Shown one piece after another: positions 1-11,226 of a stretch of 64,000 bases of DNA. The position numbers and the translations under genes are program-made. Below the pieces are notes generated by a model that worked only from the letters and a program-made list of their open reading frames with translations, was not told where the DNA came from and searched no databases. The DNA comes from Pectinophora gossypiella. Lineage: Eukaryota; Arthropoda; Insecta; Lepidoptera; Gelechiidae. The number at the start of each line of letters is the position of its first letter. Position 1 is the first letter of the stretch. The stretch spans positions 2,955,438 through 3,019,437 of the forward strand of contig NC_065415.1 in the NCBI RefSeq assembly GCF_024362695.1. The letters are read 5' to 3'.

Positions 1-173
1 AAAAGAGTCAAGATAATAAAGATATTCCTTTTTTATTCTGCATCCCACATGTGTGTGTTAAAATCTAAGGAATGAAAAAAAAATACTACGCTGCTTAAGC
101 TGGTATTGAGTATTCGTTTCGGGGCACATCTATAATAAGACCTCCATCAAACGGACTGCTTGTCAGCAAACGG

Positions 174-241
174 CGCGTAGTCAAATCGGCAACCGCACGC
201 AGTCGGATCGGCAACCGTTAGCAGTCCGATCAGCATCTGCA
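174..241. repeat. Short minisatellite, about three 23-bp units
   Basis: Roughly 23-bp units containing CAGTCGGATCGGCAACCG-like text follow one another with several mismatches. The third unit is the most diverged. No gene is associated with it. Confidence 0.5.
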
Positions 242-320
242 GACAGCAATCGCACACAGTCGCTATTATCTAATTGGTTATTCGACTGCGCGGTGGCTAC
301 GTTGCATGCCTGATGGCAGC

Positions 321-375
321 CCACACACAAACACACAAACACACACACACACACACGCACGCACGTAAAAAAAAA
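321..375. repeat. (CA)n microsatellite followed by poly(A)
   Basis: A CA-rich run, lightly interrupted by AA and CG dinucleotides, leads directly into a run of A. It could be the tail of an old retroposon, but no body is recognisable upstream. Confidence 0.8.
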
Positions 376-1018
376 GATAACCGGTGCTACAGTTCATAAT
401 TTTAGGACGCTATACTTATTGGCAGTGACTGCTTGACATTTGACGAATGTCGGGGTGAGAATTTATTACAAGAATCAAGACAAATTGCAGCAATTACTTG
501 CTATAAAACTGCATAATGACACGTTGGAGGTGCATAATCCCTTTCTTAGTGCTACAGAACGCTAGCAATTTTTTATACTACCCATCCAGAAAAGAAGTAG
601 GTCCTAAGTCTATGGACTATAGATACACTTAAAATATCGACTTCAAATCTTTAGTATTTAAGCATCACTAGTTTCTACAGCCAAAATTGAAGATATATCC
701 TGTTTTCCATGCGGCATAGGATTCAATGTCTCTTGCCGAAGTTCAAATGTTTGTTTTAGAAAATTGGAAGAGCGGCTTACTATGTGCTCGTAATAGGACG
801 ATATTTGTACTGATAAGTCGAGTCTTGCCGATACCCCTACTATACGAAATGCTGTACGAAAGAAAATATATTTTATATGGTAGTTTTGACTTAAGTGTTG
901 AGCTCACCACCTCTCACGTTAGTGTGACAGAAAGCTCGGTGAAGCGCGGGTACTCAGACTAGTCTTATTAGCTTAATCGTGAGCTAGTGTTATATTGTCG
1001 TTTTATTTATTTTCAGAT
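376..1018. other. AT-rich spacer, nothing recognised
   Basis: No repeat family shared with the rest of the window and no convincing coding signal were seen. The open frame at 726-962 has no recognisable motif and begins with ordinary AT-rich sequence. Confidence 0.5.
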
Positions 1019-1376
1019 TTTACTCCAGTAGGCAGGATTAACAGAACCTAGTGGGTAGCTCACTGGGACGGGCTAACCTATAAAATGCTACTTAGGTTCT
1101 ATGACGATCTTGTGACGTAGCGAGTAGGCGCCGCTACTTTAAAAGCGCACTCCTGATGCCGGACAGCAGCGGTATCAGTACTGGTTGGAGGCCGAGGAAA
1201 CGGATTCTGGTAGGGCTCTAGCTAGAACATCACCGATTGAGAAATTGGTCGGTGTACTGCGGAACGGAAGGCTATTGGGGCAACCACCGTTCTACACGCC
1301 CTATCTATGGAGTAATGAAGGCGATTACTCCACCGACAAGAGCGCAGCTCTTAAATAAAGAAAGAGAAAGTTATCA
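1019..1376 (+). repeat. Dispersed repeat ending in a LINE-like 3' tail
   Basis: The end of this stretch (CACCGACAAGAGCGCAGCTC then TTAAATAA) resembles the ends at 8840-8875 and 32230-32265, so it is a member of a dispersed family. No reading frame survives. A decayed LINE 3' region is the most likely source, but the clade is unknown. Confidence 0.45.
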
Positions 1377-1741
1377 GTAAGAAAAAGGCGTATATTAGTA
1401 AAATAATAATACTAATATATTTTTCGTAGGCACCAGAATTAGGCACAATAAATGCCTCCATCCAGTCTACTACGATATTATAATCTAATCTATCTTTCAT
1501 ACTCAATCGAGCTCAGACATACTCACTCAAATTCTCCATTTCTTGGTAGGGGACTGAAATTGATTCGCAAAAGTAATGCCTCTGACAGTTACTCGGTCAC
1601 GCACGACTGATGCCTTTCGCATAATTTCTTCGGAGAAATAAATAATATTAAAAATTAACTGCACGATTCTGATGGAAGGATTAAATGCAAAGAGATTTCC
1701 CAAAAATACAAGTAAGTATATATAATTGGAGGTGTTTTTTC

Positions 1742-1875
1742 GGGACCAAGGGCTTAACGCTAACCACCCGCAGTGGAACAGCGTGGTGGAGTATGCTCCA
1801 TACCGCCTGAGGTTGATTAAGGGGAGACCTGTGCCCAGCATTGCGACGTTTTATGCTGTTTATGTTATGTTATAC
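1742..1875 (+). repeat. SINE-A (A2 tail) fragment
   Basis: The sequence matches the 3' half of the A2 SINEs at 11711 and 29072: CGGGACCAA..., the GTGGTGGAGTATGCTCCATA block, then GGGGAGACCTGTGCCCAGCA and a TATGTTATGTTATA end. The tRNA-like head is missing, so it is 5'-truncated. Confidence 0.75.
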
Positions 1876-1954
1876 TATAATTGACAAATCTGCTTTGCTT
1901 TTCCCTGGATAAATTCCACATTTTAGGTACTAAATTTAAATATACATTTAGAAT

Positions 1955-2133
1955 AATAACAGGATAGCCCGAGATGGCATTTACTACTTGGTCGGACAAA
2001 TGGGGAGCGCTGAGGGTAATCACCCTGGGAAAAGCCTGAGGTTGTTCTGGGAGGATTATATTTGAAAGAACTCATCGACTCTAGTGACCCGATAGCGATA
2101 AACATTGAAGGAGGGATGGATGTCATCGACAAT
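1955..2133 (-). mobile_element. Diverged jockey-type LINE 3' end
   Basis: The segment is similar to the 3' UTR of the LINE at 50281-51697: it shares GATGGCAT-TACTACTTGG, GGACAAATGGGGAGCGCTGA and the CCGATAGCGATAA block, with many substitutions and small gaps. No coding sequence remains and the poly(T) end is eroded, so it is an older relative of the copies at 4475 and 50281. Confidence 0.65.
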
Positions 2134-2440
2134 TCTTGCAATTAAAACTACTCTACCAAAAAACTTTAACTTCCTTCCTTCTTCTCATTCTATTTTCGAA
2201 ACTAATACAAGTCATTCGTTCGTTCCATTGTTACAGAGTCTTAATTAAAACACAAAACACGAACGTGCATTCGTAGATGAAAACGAGAAAACGAAGTAAA
2301 CAATGGAAATGTCATCCGTCAAATTGCCTTGTTACAAAAGGATTATTTCACAGAGTAGGGAACCTTGTTATGCGTCTATTACGTGACATGATAGCCACTG
2401 GTTACTATTACAATGCTTTTGATAACAAGAGTTCTCATAT

Positions 2441-2567
2441 TCGTTATTCCCAATGGGGTGAGAAGAAACATAAGCAATCAAAAGGCAACTTGCAGCCATT
2501 TTTGATATGACGTCCTTAATGAAACATGATGGCGATAGGCGATTAACCCATGTCCCATGAACATGTA
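2441..2567 (+). repeat. Repeat-I copy
   Basis: CCCAATGGGGTG, GCAACTTGCAGCCA and the GTCCTTAATGAAACATGATG block also occur at 16675-16890 in the same orientation and at 23440-23660 inverted. The element type is unknown. Confidence 0.55.
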
Positions 2568-3423
2568 CATAAGTATTTGAGAGACAAGCAAAGTTCCACG
2601 AAATATTGGAAAGGCCCTGACGCGCATTATGTATGACTGCCGCTATCGCCGGTTCAACCCCACTCTATCTTACTACTACTCCTGCAAACAGATACCTACG
2701 ATAGCTCTACTGATTTTCAAATTCCATAGCCACATTACCAGCAATAATTATTGTATACTTTCTTTTCCAAAAATACTGCATAATTACACAAATATTTTTT
2801 TTTTTGATAAATAGCCGATCATGCTAAGACTTTTAGCTTTCGTGTGATAAGAAGGGATCTCCTTGCATCATAGTCGATATTCGATTTTTTGTAGGTTATA
2901 ATGCAAAAGACGACCTTTTAATATACGTATTATCGCGGAGCTCCATGTGTCGTAAAAATTGTGGACGAGCGTGGTGGTGGTGGTATAATGGTCGAGCTAA
3001 TAATAATTGAGTTAGTAAAAACTTCATTAAATATGAATTAAATAATGAGCAAAGGCAATAGTAATACAATCTGTCAGTCTTCATAAAATATGCACAATAA
3101 GCCAGCATGTACAGCCCCATAGTCCGGCTTACTGCAAACTGTCACTCCTTCACGGAATATCTCCAACTTTCCAATCTCTTATGATTTTTACCTTTTTCCC
3201 TTGCTTTTTTATCTTTTTCCAACTTTTCCCAGCGACGGTTGAAGCCGCAGAAAGTTTTGCGGAACGGAATCGAATTCTCGATAATCCTACGGAGTTTTTA
3301 AATCTCGTTTTTGTAGTACTGGGCATTTTACATGTAAATAGGTATCTAGAAGGATATTAAAAACTTTTAATTGGTAATGGTGGTTTTATATTAAGATTTA
3401 TTGAAAGTTCTATATTATAATTA
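2568..3423. other. AT-rich spacer, nothing recognised
   Basis: Simple AT-rich sequence with short homopolymer runs. Open frames here are short, with no motifs, and are taken as chance. Confidence 0.5.
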
Positions 3424-3855
3424 TACTAGCTTTTGCCCGCGACTTCGTCCGCGTGGCGTTGTAAAAGAGAGGTCTTTGTGTGAGTCTTGGTCTTTGTGTG
3501 TAAATTTCAAGCATCTAACTTATGCAGTTTAGATTTTTTCATTCAAATGTTTTTTCCCGCTAACTCCCGTTCCCTTGGGAATTTTGCAATGTCCTGTTGC
3601 AACTAAACTTTAAGTTTACTAAGGTACCTGCATGCCAAATTTCAAGCGTCTTACTTAAGTGGGTTAGATTTTTCATACAAAAGGATTTTCCCGCTAATTC
3701 CCGTTCCCGTAGGAATTTCGGGAATTCCTTTCTTAGTGCACCTCCACGGTACCTAAGCTACGTCCCTTCCAAATGTCAAGTGTCTTCGTTTAGCCGTTTA
3801 GGCTGTGCGTTGATATGTCAGTCAGTCAGTTTCTCCTTTTATATATTTAGATTTA
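3424..3855. repeat. Dispersed repeat beginning CTAGCTTTTGCCCGCGACTT
   Basis: The start (TTTGCCCGCGACTTCGTCCG) and the end (CAGTCAGTCAGTTTCTCCTT, TATATATTTAGAT) are text I know as very common in lepidopteran genomes. Inside, a unit of about 100 bp (AAATTTCAAGCRTCT, CCCGCTAAYTCCCGTTCCC) is repeated, imperfectly. A short related piece lies near 53318. Confidence 0.6.
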
Positions 3856-3879
3856 GATTACTTTAAAGCTTTACAGGTT

Positions 3880-4135
3880 CCTTCTTATATCGTGTGGGTT
3901 ATCAAGTGGATGACCGACCTCATTACCCTTAGTGTCAGGGTTGTATTGACCCGCTAAAGGCCCCTGACACGGCTCATGTAATGGTTACGTAGTTACGAGT
4001 ACATCAGTAAGTAGTAATCGGGACCAACGGCTAAACGTGCCTTTCGAAACGCGAATCATCTTACTGTCCTAATCAAACTAGGGACCACAAAGAGATTTTT
4101 GTGATAATGTCCCCACCAAAATTTGAACGGGAACC
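3880..4135 (-). repeat. SINE-A (A1 tail), reverse orientation
   Basis: Read on the minus strand it ends with the A1 tail (ATCGTGTGGGTT on plus). It contains the CATCAGTAAGTAGTAATCGG and GGACCACAAAG blocks shared with 14665-14987 and 39685-40015. The tRNA-like head has decayed to AAAATTTGAACGGGAACC. Confidence 0.7.
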
Positions 4136-4474
4136 AAAAGACAAGTTCTTTTACTGATTACTATTATATTATATATGCATCATATTATACATCATTAAAG
4201 GAGAAGGCTTTCTAAGTTAGAAACACACAAAAATCGACAAAAAAAGGAATACATTAGTTCTTCCCACCCTAGTCAGGATTACGAGCATAAGTTTATGTAT
4301 GTAGAAGGGATAGTTTAAAATAGCAACTGTGGTTAATGCCCTCGGCCCCCTGCGAACTTTAACTGCGTTTATACGATGCAACTAAATTGCGCACAGGATG
4401 TACCAGTTTAGTTCAATACAGACAAATATTTGTGGCGGTTCCGACTGGAACCGACTATAAAACAATATTGAGGA

Positions 4475-4926
4475 AATTTTTTTTTGACGTGACTAATTGT
4501 AGATTTGCCGCAGATGGCATTAACTACTTGGCCGGACAAATGGGGAGCGCTGAAGGTTCTCACCCGGCACAACGTTTAAGACAACAGGCCTGAGGGTGCT
4601 CAGTTGGGCGCGAACCTCGGCTCAGGGCGTCGTCTGAGAGGAAAATATTTGAAAGAATTAATCGACCGTAGTGGGTCGATAGCGATAAGCGCTGAATGAG
4701 GGAAATCGTCGACCACGCCGGCGGGGTCGGTATCGGGGTCCTGAAGTGTTTGGTGTCGCGAGATGATCGGCTGCCTCTATGGCTAGAGTAATCGGGTCGT
4801 CGGGATCGTATATTACGTCCTTCGGATGCCGATACTTTTCAGTGCCGTCCCTAAGCGGAATGTACTCGGAAGCCGCAACTACCAGGGGATTTGGGTGGTG
4901 CGGAGCAGAATCGAAAAAACGTTGAA
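4475..4926 (-). mobile_element. 5'-truncated jockey-type LINE copy with 11-bp target duplication
   Basis: About 450 bp are nearly identical to the 3' end of the LINE at 50281-51697, from the poly(T) run (4477-4485) and GACGTGACT through GCGGAGCAGAATCGAAAAAA. The copy is flanked by the direct repeat AATATTGAGGA at 4464-4474 and 4927-4937, which marks both insertion ends. Only the C-terminal codons of the reverse transcriptase ORF and the 3' UTR are present, so it cannot be active. The high similarity to the other copy suggests both are fairly recent. Confidence 0.9.
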
Positions 4927-5047
4927 AATATTGAGGACAAAAACAATCTCAAACGTAGGCGGTAGCACTGTTAAGTGTTCCTAAATTTTGACAGTTCTCC
5001 ATACTGTCCAGCTAAAATTCGTGATAAATTGTTTTAACATTGTTTTA

Positions 5048-5178
5048 AGTTTACGCGGTTATTATCATAATTAAAGCACATAATAACGGGTTCTTACCGC
5101 GTTTAACAGTGTCGAAATATCGGGAGTCTCATATCCCCATTTAAACGCGGTAAGAACCCGTTATTATGTGCTTTAATT
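5048..5178. repeat. Foldback element with 38-bp perfect inverted arms
   Basis: The arms 5069-5106 and 5141-5178 are exact reverse complements by eye (they contain CGGGTTCTTACCGCG and its complement) around a 34-bp centre. Longer arms of the same family occur at 6336-6612. Confidence 0.8.
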
Positions 5179-5849
5179 CGTGATAAATTGCTATAAAATG
5201 TGGAGCAACGTGGAGTGTATCCCGTCTGAAGGATGAATTGCGAAAAAGCAGCCAGTTGGAAAGTGACAGTTTAGATTGAAAATAAGTTTTCTTCTTTTCG
5301 ATCTTTAGAGAATAAATGTAACACTAAAATTTTGAAGTTAAACGCTGCGCAAAGGCTTATAGTGTAAAAATATAAACAAAACAATATGTTTGTTTATTCA
5401 AATATCACGGGAAACTGTCTAAAAAAGCGAAGTGTAAGGACAGGACACTAGCTACCTCTTTTCGATTTTTTGACGCCACATAACTCAGATTTGGATTACA
5501 CCATATAAATCAAATTCTCAGGACATGTTATCAGCAGTAGATCTAATAATCACGAATAGACCACTGATGTAGGCTCTGTGCCTTTAAATATAATATTTGT
5601 GATTTGTGTGTAGGTGCAAAAAAGCGTTTTTGTATAACAAAAAACCTAACGTAGTTCGTGAATCTAACCACTATACTATCAACACAACCATAGACAAGGC
5701 AACGCCCTCGACCCCCTGCGAACGTATGCGCGTGCGTCGCCCCGCATCCGAAAATAGCCGAGCGGACGCGAATAGCGCACGACGGACTTAAGCACTTAGA
5801 AGCGTCTTTTACGGCGATAATGTTCAAGGTGTTCTTAAAAATGTGAAGA
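5179..5849. other. Spacer with a GC-rich patch and a tRNA-like scrap
   Basis: No gene is seen. Positions 5699-5790 are unusually rich in CG. CAACGCCCTCGACCCCCTGC at 5700 resembles text near 4336. On the minus strand, 5655-5690 contains a weak tRNA-like box A (TAGTATAGTGGTTAG), probably from an old SINE. Confidence 0.4.
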
Positions 5850-6240
5850 TTTTTTAGGGTTCCAAACCTCTACAGGATAACGGAACCCTTACATGATCAT
5901 TTTATTGTACGTCTGTTTGTCCGTCTGTCTGTCAAGATCTTTTTTCTCGGGAACGCGTGGAAGTTATCACCTTGAATTAAATACATGGAATATTAACGTC
6001 CATTTTTCCTTGAAGGTGTAAAAGAACCATGCTTCTAAATTAATGCAATTCAAAGATACAGACAATTTAAGCCTAATTGCCGTTCATTTCGCAGGGGAAT
6101 GAAAACCTATGAACTTAGAATGATGAAATTTGGCAAAAAAGAAGGACTTGAGAAAGAAAAGAAAATCAGTTTTTGCGATTACAAACCTATTTGCAGTTGG
6201 TAAAGTATGTCGATGTAGATTATCTTTATGAGTATTTACG
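5850..6240. repeat. Dispersed repeat beginning AGGGTTCC, CGGAACCC
   Basis: The block TAGGGTTCC...CGGAACCCTTA, then GTCTGTCTGTCAAGATC and TCTCGGGAACGCGTGGA, is a pattern I know as a frequent lepidopteran repeat. There is no second clear copy in this window, so this rests on recollection. The right edge is uncertain. Confidence 0.4.
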
Positions 6241-6335
6241 ACAGTTTGTCCGGAACCCTCGGTGGGCGACTTGGACTGGCTCTTGACAGGATCGGTTTAT
6301 TATTTCCCGGAGTAAATTACAATCTATGTAAGTTA

Positions 6336-6612
6336 AAGTAAGTTTACGCGGTTATTATTAAAACACAAAATAACGGGTTCTTACCGCGTTTAAAGCAGGG
6401 ATATGAGACTCCCGATATTTCGATACAAACAAGCGGCAAAGAAAGAGGGCAGACAGATATGTCGGCCCGTAGAAAATTATGGATCTACCTACTCCACTCC
6501 AATCTCATCAGTCATCCCGTGATCATGGCACTTGCAACAGTGTCGAAATATCGGGGATCTCATATCCCTGCTTTAAACGCGGTAAGAACCCGTTTTTATG
6601 TGTTTTAATTAT
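6336..6612. repeat. Foldback element, longer copy of the 5048 family
   Basis: Imperfect arms of about 65-70 bp (6358-6425 and 6540-6609) share TAACGGGTTCTTACCGCG and the GGGATATGAGA / TCTCATATCCC blocks with the copy at 5048. A loop of about 120 bp holds non-palindromic sequence. No ORF is present, so this is a non-autonomous MITE-like element. Confidence 0.75.
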
Positions 6613-8060
6613 GTTACTACAAGTTATGTTATGGAAATGAAAAATGTAATTATAGATATCTGAAAGATTGCTATTTCAGCTATGAGGCCACCTATTGTAA
6701 TATTTTTATTTCTCTTTTGTTTTGTACTTTTATTATTTCCTTTGTGTGCAATAAAGTATTTATTACGTCATGGCATGTTCGATATCTGAGTACCAAATAC
6801 TTAGCGCTATTAATACTAAAATAATAAACATAAGGAAGAGCTAATTTGACTTATATTTTACTATTAGTACTAACTCATGAGTTCTTATAGAGGCACCTAA
6901 CTCTTTCTAAAAGTTCGTTAGCTTCATAAATAATAAATGATGCATAGTGTACTATTTTTAGAGACCCTTTTCTTAAAATAGCTACAGTATTTTAAAATAC
7001 GGTGTCGTAAATTAAATGTGATGAACGGTATGTCATTATGGAACTGTTAAAAACTTGATAAAATATAGGTATCTACTGAAATAATATATTTAAGTTTAAA
7101 AAAATCAACGCTTAAATAAACTGTACATTCATACTTATTACATGAATTATTGAAATAATCAGAGTTCTCCTGAAGACAGCTTGGATGATATATTGTAATG
7201 AAATGTAATTATATTTATTCTTTTAGTCAATTTTTGTACTTTTAATTTTGAAATTACAAAAAGATATTCGGTGCGTAATGTCAAAAGATAGCATTGGAAT
7301 TCAATAAAATAACAAAACAAAAATTGACTTTTTTATTCTATGTTGTGATTATAATTCCATATGAAACTGAAAATTCTGATTTGCTACTAATTGTCACATT
7401 AAAGAACCTATTAATAATTATCATATCCCTACGTAGGTACTTACTTAAATGTGGTAGCAAATCGTCTCGTATCATAGTAACTTGTGAATTTACGTTTGTG
7501 TGTTAACATAATGTCTATGTTTATATAAAATATAATAAATCATTCAATTTGAAACCCTATTATTAAACCAAACGAGAACCAGTTGGTACAAAATTCAAGT
7601 AAACACATTCGATTGATTCTAATTTCTAACCAGTGAGTTTGCGTCGGAGCATCCGGGGCGAAAGCGGAAACGCTTCCGCCGCTTCGTTTCCTGTGACGTC
7701 AGCGTGGCTGTCTGATTAGTCTTGGTAAATTCGTGTCTCTGCTTCGCGAGTTTAAAATCCGGATACATATCTAAGCTCAAGCAAAGAAATGCTAGATAAC
7801 TTGTTCAAAATTACGTAATACGTAAGTTTCGCGTAAAAAGAGTGAGGAAAAGCGCGTTTTATACTCTTGTGAGACAAAGTAGCTTTTTCATTTTATTCGT
7901 AGATTTTTCCGAGGGCAATCGACCGTAGCCATACAGTCTGCCCTACAGTCTTAACTTGGCGCTTAAAAGGCTTATATTTATAATATTGTATTTTGTTTGG
8001 TAGATATTTATAGAAATTTAAGTTTTTAATATAATTACCTAATATGCAGGTTGTTGTGTT
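6613..8060. other. AT-rich spacer with a small CG-rich patch at 7640-7740
   Basis: Most of this stretch is low-complexity AT-rich sequence without motifs. The patch 7640-7740 stands out: it is CG-rich, has the near-palindrome GCGGAAACGCTTCCGC and a CRE-like TGACGTCA at 7694. No exon could be joined to it, so a promoter is only a possibility. Confidence 0.4.
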
Positions 8061-8156
8061 GATGTTAGTGACATCGTAACGAAAACTTTGAGGGATGATT
8101 CAGACCATGATTCTGAGTTGAACTTAGAATCACAATCTGAATTATCTCCTCAGTAT
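8061..8156. repeat. MITE-D copy with internal deletion
   Basis: GATGTTAGTGACATCGTAAC and the TTCAGACCATGATTCTGAG block match the left half of MITE-D. The right half is present only as a short degenerate end (CTCAGTATT), with the centre lost. Confidence 0.75.
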
Positions 8157-8769
8157 TAATAATGAATAATATACGTCAACTAATATTTCATTACATCACA
8201 TTCTTACCATATTGATGTTATCCTAATTTTTTTATTGAGAAACTCTGTTAAGTCCTAGTTACGTCGTTACATTTAGATTCGAAAGGGCACACAGCCCAGA
8301 ACGATAAATAACTCAACGTTTAATCGATTCTATAAAATCCACATTTGTTTTTCTGAGACTATAATTTTGCGATGATCTGAATATATAAAAATCCAGCTAA
8401 TCTAAATGGAAATTCAAGAACAAAGCCCAAATACTGGTATGAAGGTGCTTAACGCCAATGGCGTTCACAAATTTTCACCGGAGCGAAAAATGTGCGAATC
8501 CCAACCCCAATTTTATTAAAACACCTCCAAATTGTTTGAATCCAGGCAGAATTCAAATCACAAAGCCGATTTTAATTTTCTATCGATTAAAAATTTTCTC
8601 AATGTGAAATTGAACGGAGCTTCCAAGCTTCTTTTCCAATCTCAATTTACATGAAAAAAGCTTAGATGTTTGTTACTTTGAAGTTCACTGATATGGCTTT
8701 AAAACGGAATGAAATTATATTAACGAATATTTTTTCTAGAAAATAAATATTAGTACCTATGTGCGACAG
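8157..8769. other. Spacer, nothing recognised
   Basis: No repeat shared with other parts of the window and no coding signal were found. Confidence 0.45.
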
Positions 8770-9120
8770 TTCAAAGAGAAGGCGAACGTCGTGTCTTATA
8801 CGGAGGTGAAGGAATTGGTCTTTGATAGACAAGAATGGAGAATACTACACCGACCAGAGCGTGGCTATTAAATTAGTCTGTGTGTGTATGTGGGACGTGG
8901 TATGATGGAAACGATTATCGTACGAATACGAATCGTACCTGGTGCAGCACCATGTCGCTGGCAGTCCAGCGCGGAAACGCCGCCAGAGTAATGAGCACTT
9001 TCCCACCGGGTGCGATTCGGAGAGGTTTTTTGACTAGACCAACCTAACCTAACCTAACCTAATCAAGCCAAGTCTGCCCAGATTGACGTGGACGGGCATA
9101 GGTTGTCCTTTTCCCACAGA
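8770..9120 (+). repeat. Two LINE-derived 3' scraps with a (CCTAA)4 run
   Basis: 8775-8885 (CGTCGTGTCTTATACGGAGG, ATACTACACCGACC, GCTATTAAATTAG) matches inverted pieces at 19137-19245 and 26648-26765. The following part, 8950-9043, can be read as SLAVQRGNAARVMSTFPP, which looks like the C-terminus of a retroelement protein. Four CCTAA units follow at 9045-9064. No complete gene is present. Confidence 0.45.
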
Positions 9121-10225
9121 TATAGATGATAAGCTTCTTTTTTTATAAGGTCGACAAGTATTCTGAAATATTGACATGACAAATAAAAATGTTCATTTTT
9201 CTCTATATAGAAAGATAGAATGCACTTACCTACATTTTAATAATGCGGGTACATGACTCTGGTACTTATTCTAATAACTTAAAATTAACATACAATGGAA
9301 GAAAAACTCACTTTATCAGATTTTCCAATCAGCTGTATCTGAAACGAAACAAGAAAGGAGATTTATTATTATATTTACACAAAATAATAATATTATCCTT
9401 GCACTATCTTCGCCGCGCGATTGAATCAAACACATAGCTAAGTATAAGAGCGTTCACGCGGAACGCGTTTTGTTCAAATTTGATTAATCCGCGCGATATC
9501 GTGAACAAGGCCTTCGCTATTACGTCGCTATTACGGGGAAAACAACAAAAACCCAAGTGGCAGGAGGTTGAAACACGAATATAGAATCACTGTTAACAAT
9601 AAAGTTTTAGCCAATACAGGTCGTACTGGAGTTTTTCCTGTAAATGTTGGTTGTAATTAGCCACGCATACGTTGAAGTTTCACCTAAAAGTTGGCTTTGT
9701 TTCACCTCACATTCCACACACTGCCTTTGAAAATGGTAAACAAAGAATTGTTGTCAGCTCGATTGGAAGCGAATAAAAAACGGCTTCAGCTGGTTTTTTC
9801 CAATTTTCTTTTGATCGGGAGCGTCAGGGCAATGAGGGACCATCTAGGCTACGTTCACCAAAACAATATAGGTGGCGTTGTATAGTTTTAACGTGACAAT
9901 TTTCTCATTACTCTGATACATCATTATTCCAAAATCCAGTGTAACGGCTGAAGCATAATAATAATATTTGTGGCTTAAAGAGGCATAATATATGTCTGTT
10001 ATCCAGGAAGTTACAGCGCCATCTGTATTGTTTTTGAGGAATGTAGCCTGGAAAGTCCTTCATTCAGAAAGGAATCAGTAATATCGTCTTGCAGTACTGT
10101 TCTTTGCATCTTTTGTTGTTAATAAAAGCTAAGGTTATTGGTAGGGTTGGTAGAGAAAAAGCCTAGACGAACTTACATCGACCAAATTGAGCATGTCCTT
10201 AGAACAGGTTTAGTACAATATCTGA
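9121..10225. other. Spacer, nothing recognised
   Basis: A weak inverted pair near 9411-9433 and 9478-9500 (CGCGCGATT...; AATCCGCGCG) is the only structure noticed. Open frames at 9243 and 9691 lack motifs. Confidence 0.45.
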
Positions 10226-10412
10226 GGAGCTCGGTGGCGCAGCGGTTAACGCGCTCGGTCTGCGATTGTTGAAGTTAAGCAACTTTCACAAAGGCCGGTC
10301 ATAGGATGGGTGACCACAAAAAAAAAGAAAGTTTTCATCTCGAGCTCCTCCGTGGCCGATCTCCCTATCCATCCATAGGGGACGTTAATGGGCTGATGAT
10401 GATAATGATGAC
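10226..10412 (+). repeat. SINE-B copy with internal deletion
   Basis: The head GGAGCTCGGTGGCGCAGCGG and the 5S-like block GAAGTTAAGCAAC...GGATGGGTGACC are intact. The middle is deleted between CTCCTCCGTG and CCGATCTCCC relative to the full copy at 14089. The tail is GGGCTGATGATGATAATGAT. Confidence 0.85.
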
Positions 10413-11025
10413 TCTGAACCAGCGTGCGTGTGTGAAACTGAATGTGGAGGAAGCAAGAGAAGTATATCGGGATCGAAGCAAATGGAATTCCATTGTCTCC
10501 GCTTAAGTGGGAGATAGGCGTGAGTTTATTTATGTGTTATTAATAATAAAACTAGTTCGCCAGGCTCATTGGAACCGTGTCCAAAACACCTGACGGCTTA
10601 TCAGTGGAAATACGGTTGGGACGTGTGTACAATGATTGGGACATTGCGACCCACTCCATACTTATCGCGATTGGAATCAAGCGAAAACGCGTAAATTCCC
10701 TACGTGCCTACCACCAGCGAAACTTTCTGCCTTTTTTAAATACAAATCGTTTAAATCGTATTGAATACATTTATTGAATACCAACGAGTAAACGAATACG
10801 AATACTTTTTGGACTCTTAGAATGTTTGTGATTCGCTCTCGCTTATTTGATTTTAACGTTAATTTTGCTGAGCTGAATTTGTTTCGGAGTTATTTCAAAT
10901 ATTAAAACGAGAGAGAGTTGCATCCATCGCAAGATGAACTAATACGAAAAATAAGCGATGAGACTAATCGCTATCTATAATTTTCTCTTCTTCTTTGCGA
11001 CTCGATGGCGATCGATATTAAATTT
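10413..11025. other. Spacer, nothing recognised
   Basis: No shared repeat or coding motif was seen. The frame at 10577-10777 is taken as chance. Confidence 0.45.
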
Positions 11026-11226
11026 TTGCTGACCAGTAATTGGTCATCCTTACGGCATTGCCAGTGGCTTCGTGAAGGCCTTTAATAGTGCAGGTGTTAG
11101 GGCATTTAGGACAGCATAAAAGGTGAGCCATAGTTTGTGGTAATACTCCACACGCGCATTCATCGCAACCATCAACCAGGTATCCCCACCTGCAGAGATT
11201 ATCCTTGCAGCGGCCAACCTATTTAA
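11026..11226 (-). pseudogene. Remnant of a LINE C-terminal Cys/His domain
   Basis: The minus strand can be read as GRCKDNLCRWGYLVDGCDE continuing into CACGVLPQTMAHLLCCPKCP. This pattern (GxGRC, W-G, then spaced Cys and QTM-HLL-CP) is the zinc-finger-like end found after the reverse transcriptase in some insect LINEs. A short frame break lies just upstream (TWKSLNRL is in another frame), so the piece is decayed. No reverse transcriptase remains next to it. Confidence 0.6.

Noticed and set aside
9045..9064. Interstitial telomeric repeat (CCTAA)4
   Set aside because: Only four units, lying at the end of a dispersed retroelement scrap. Too short to suggest a telomere origin.
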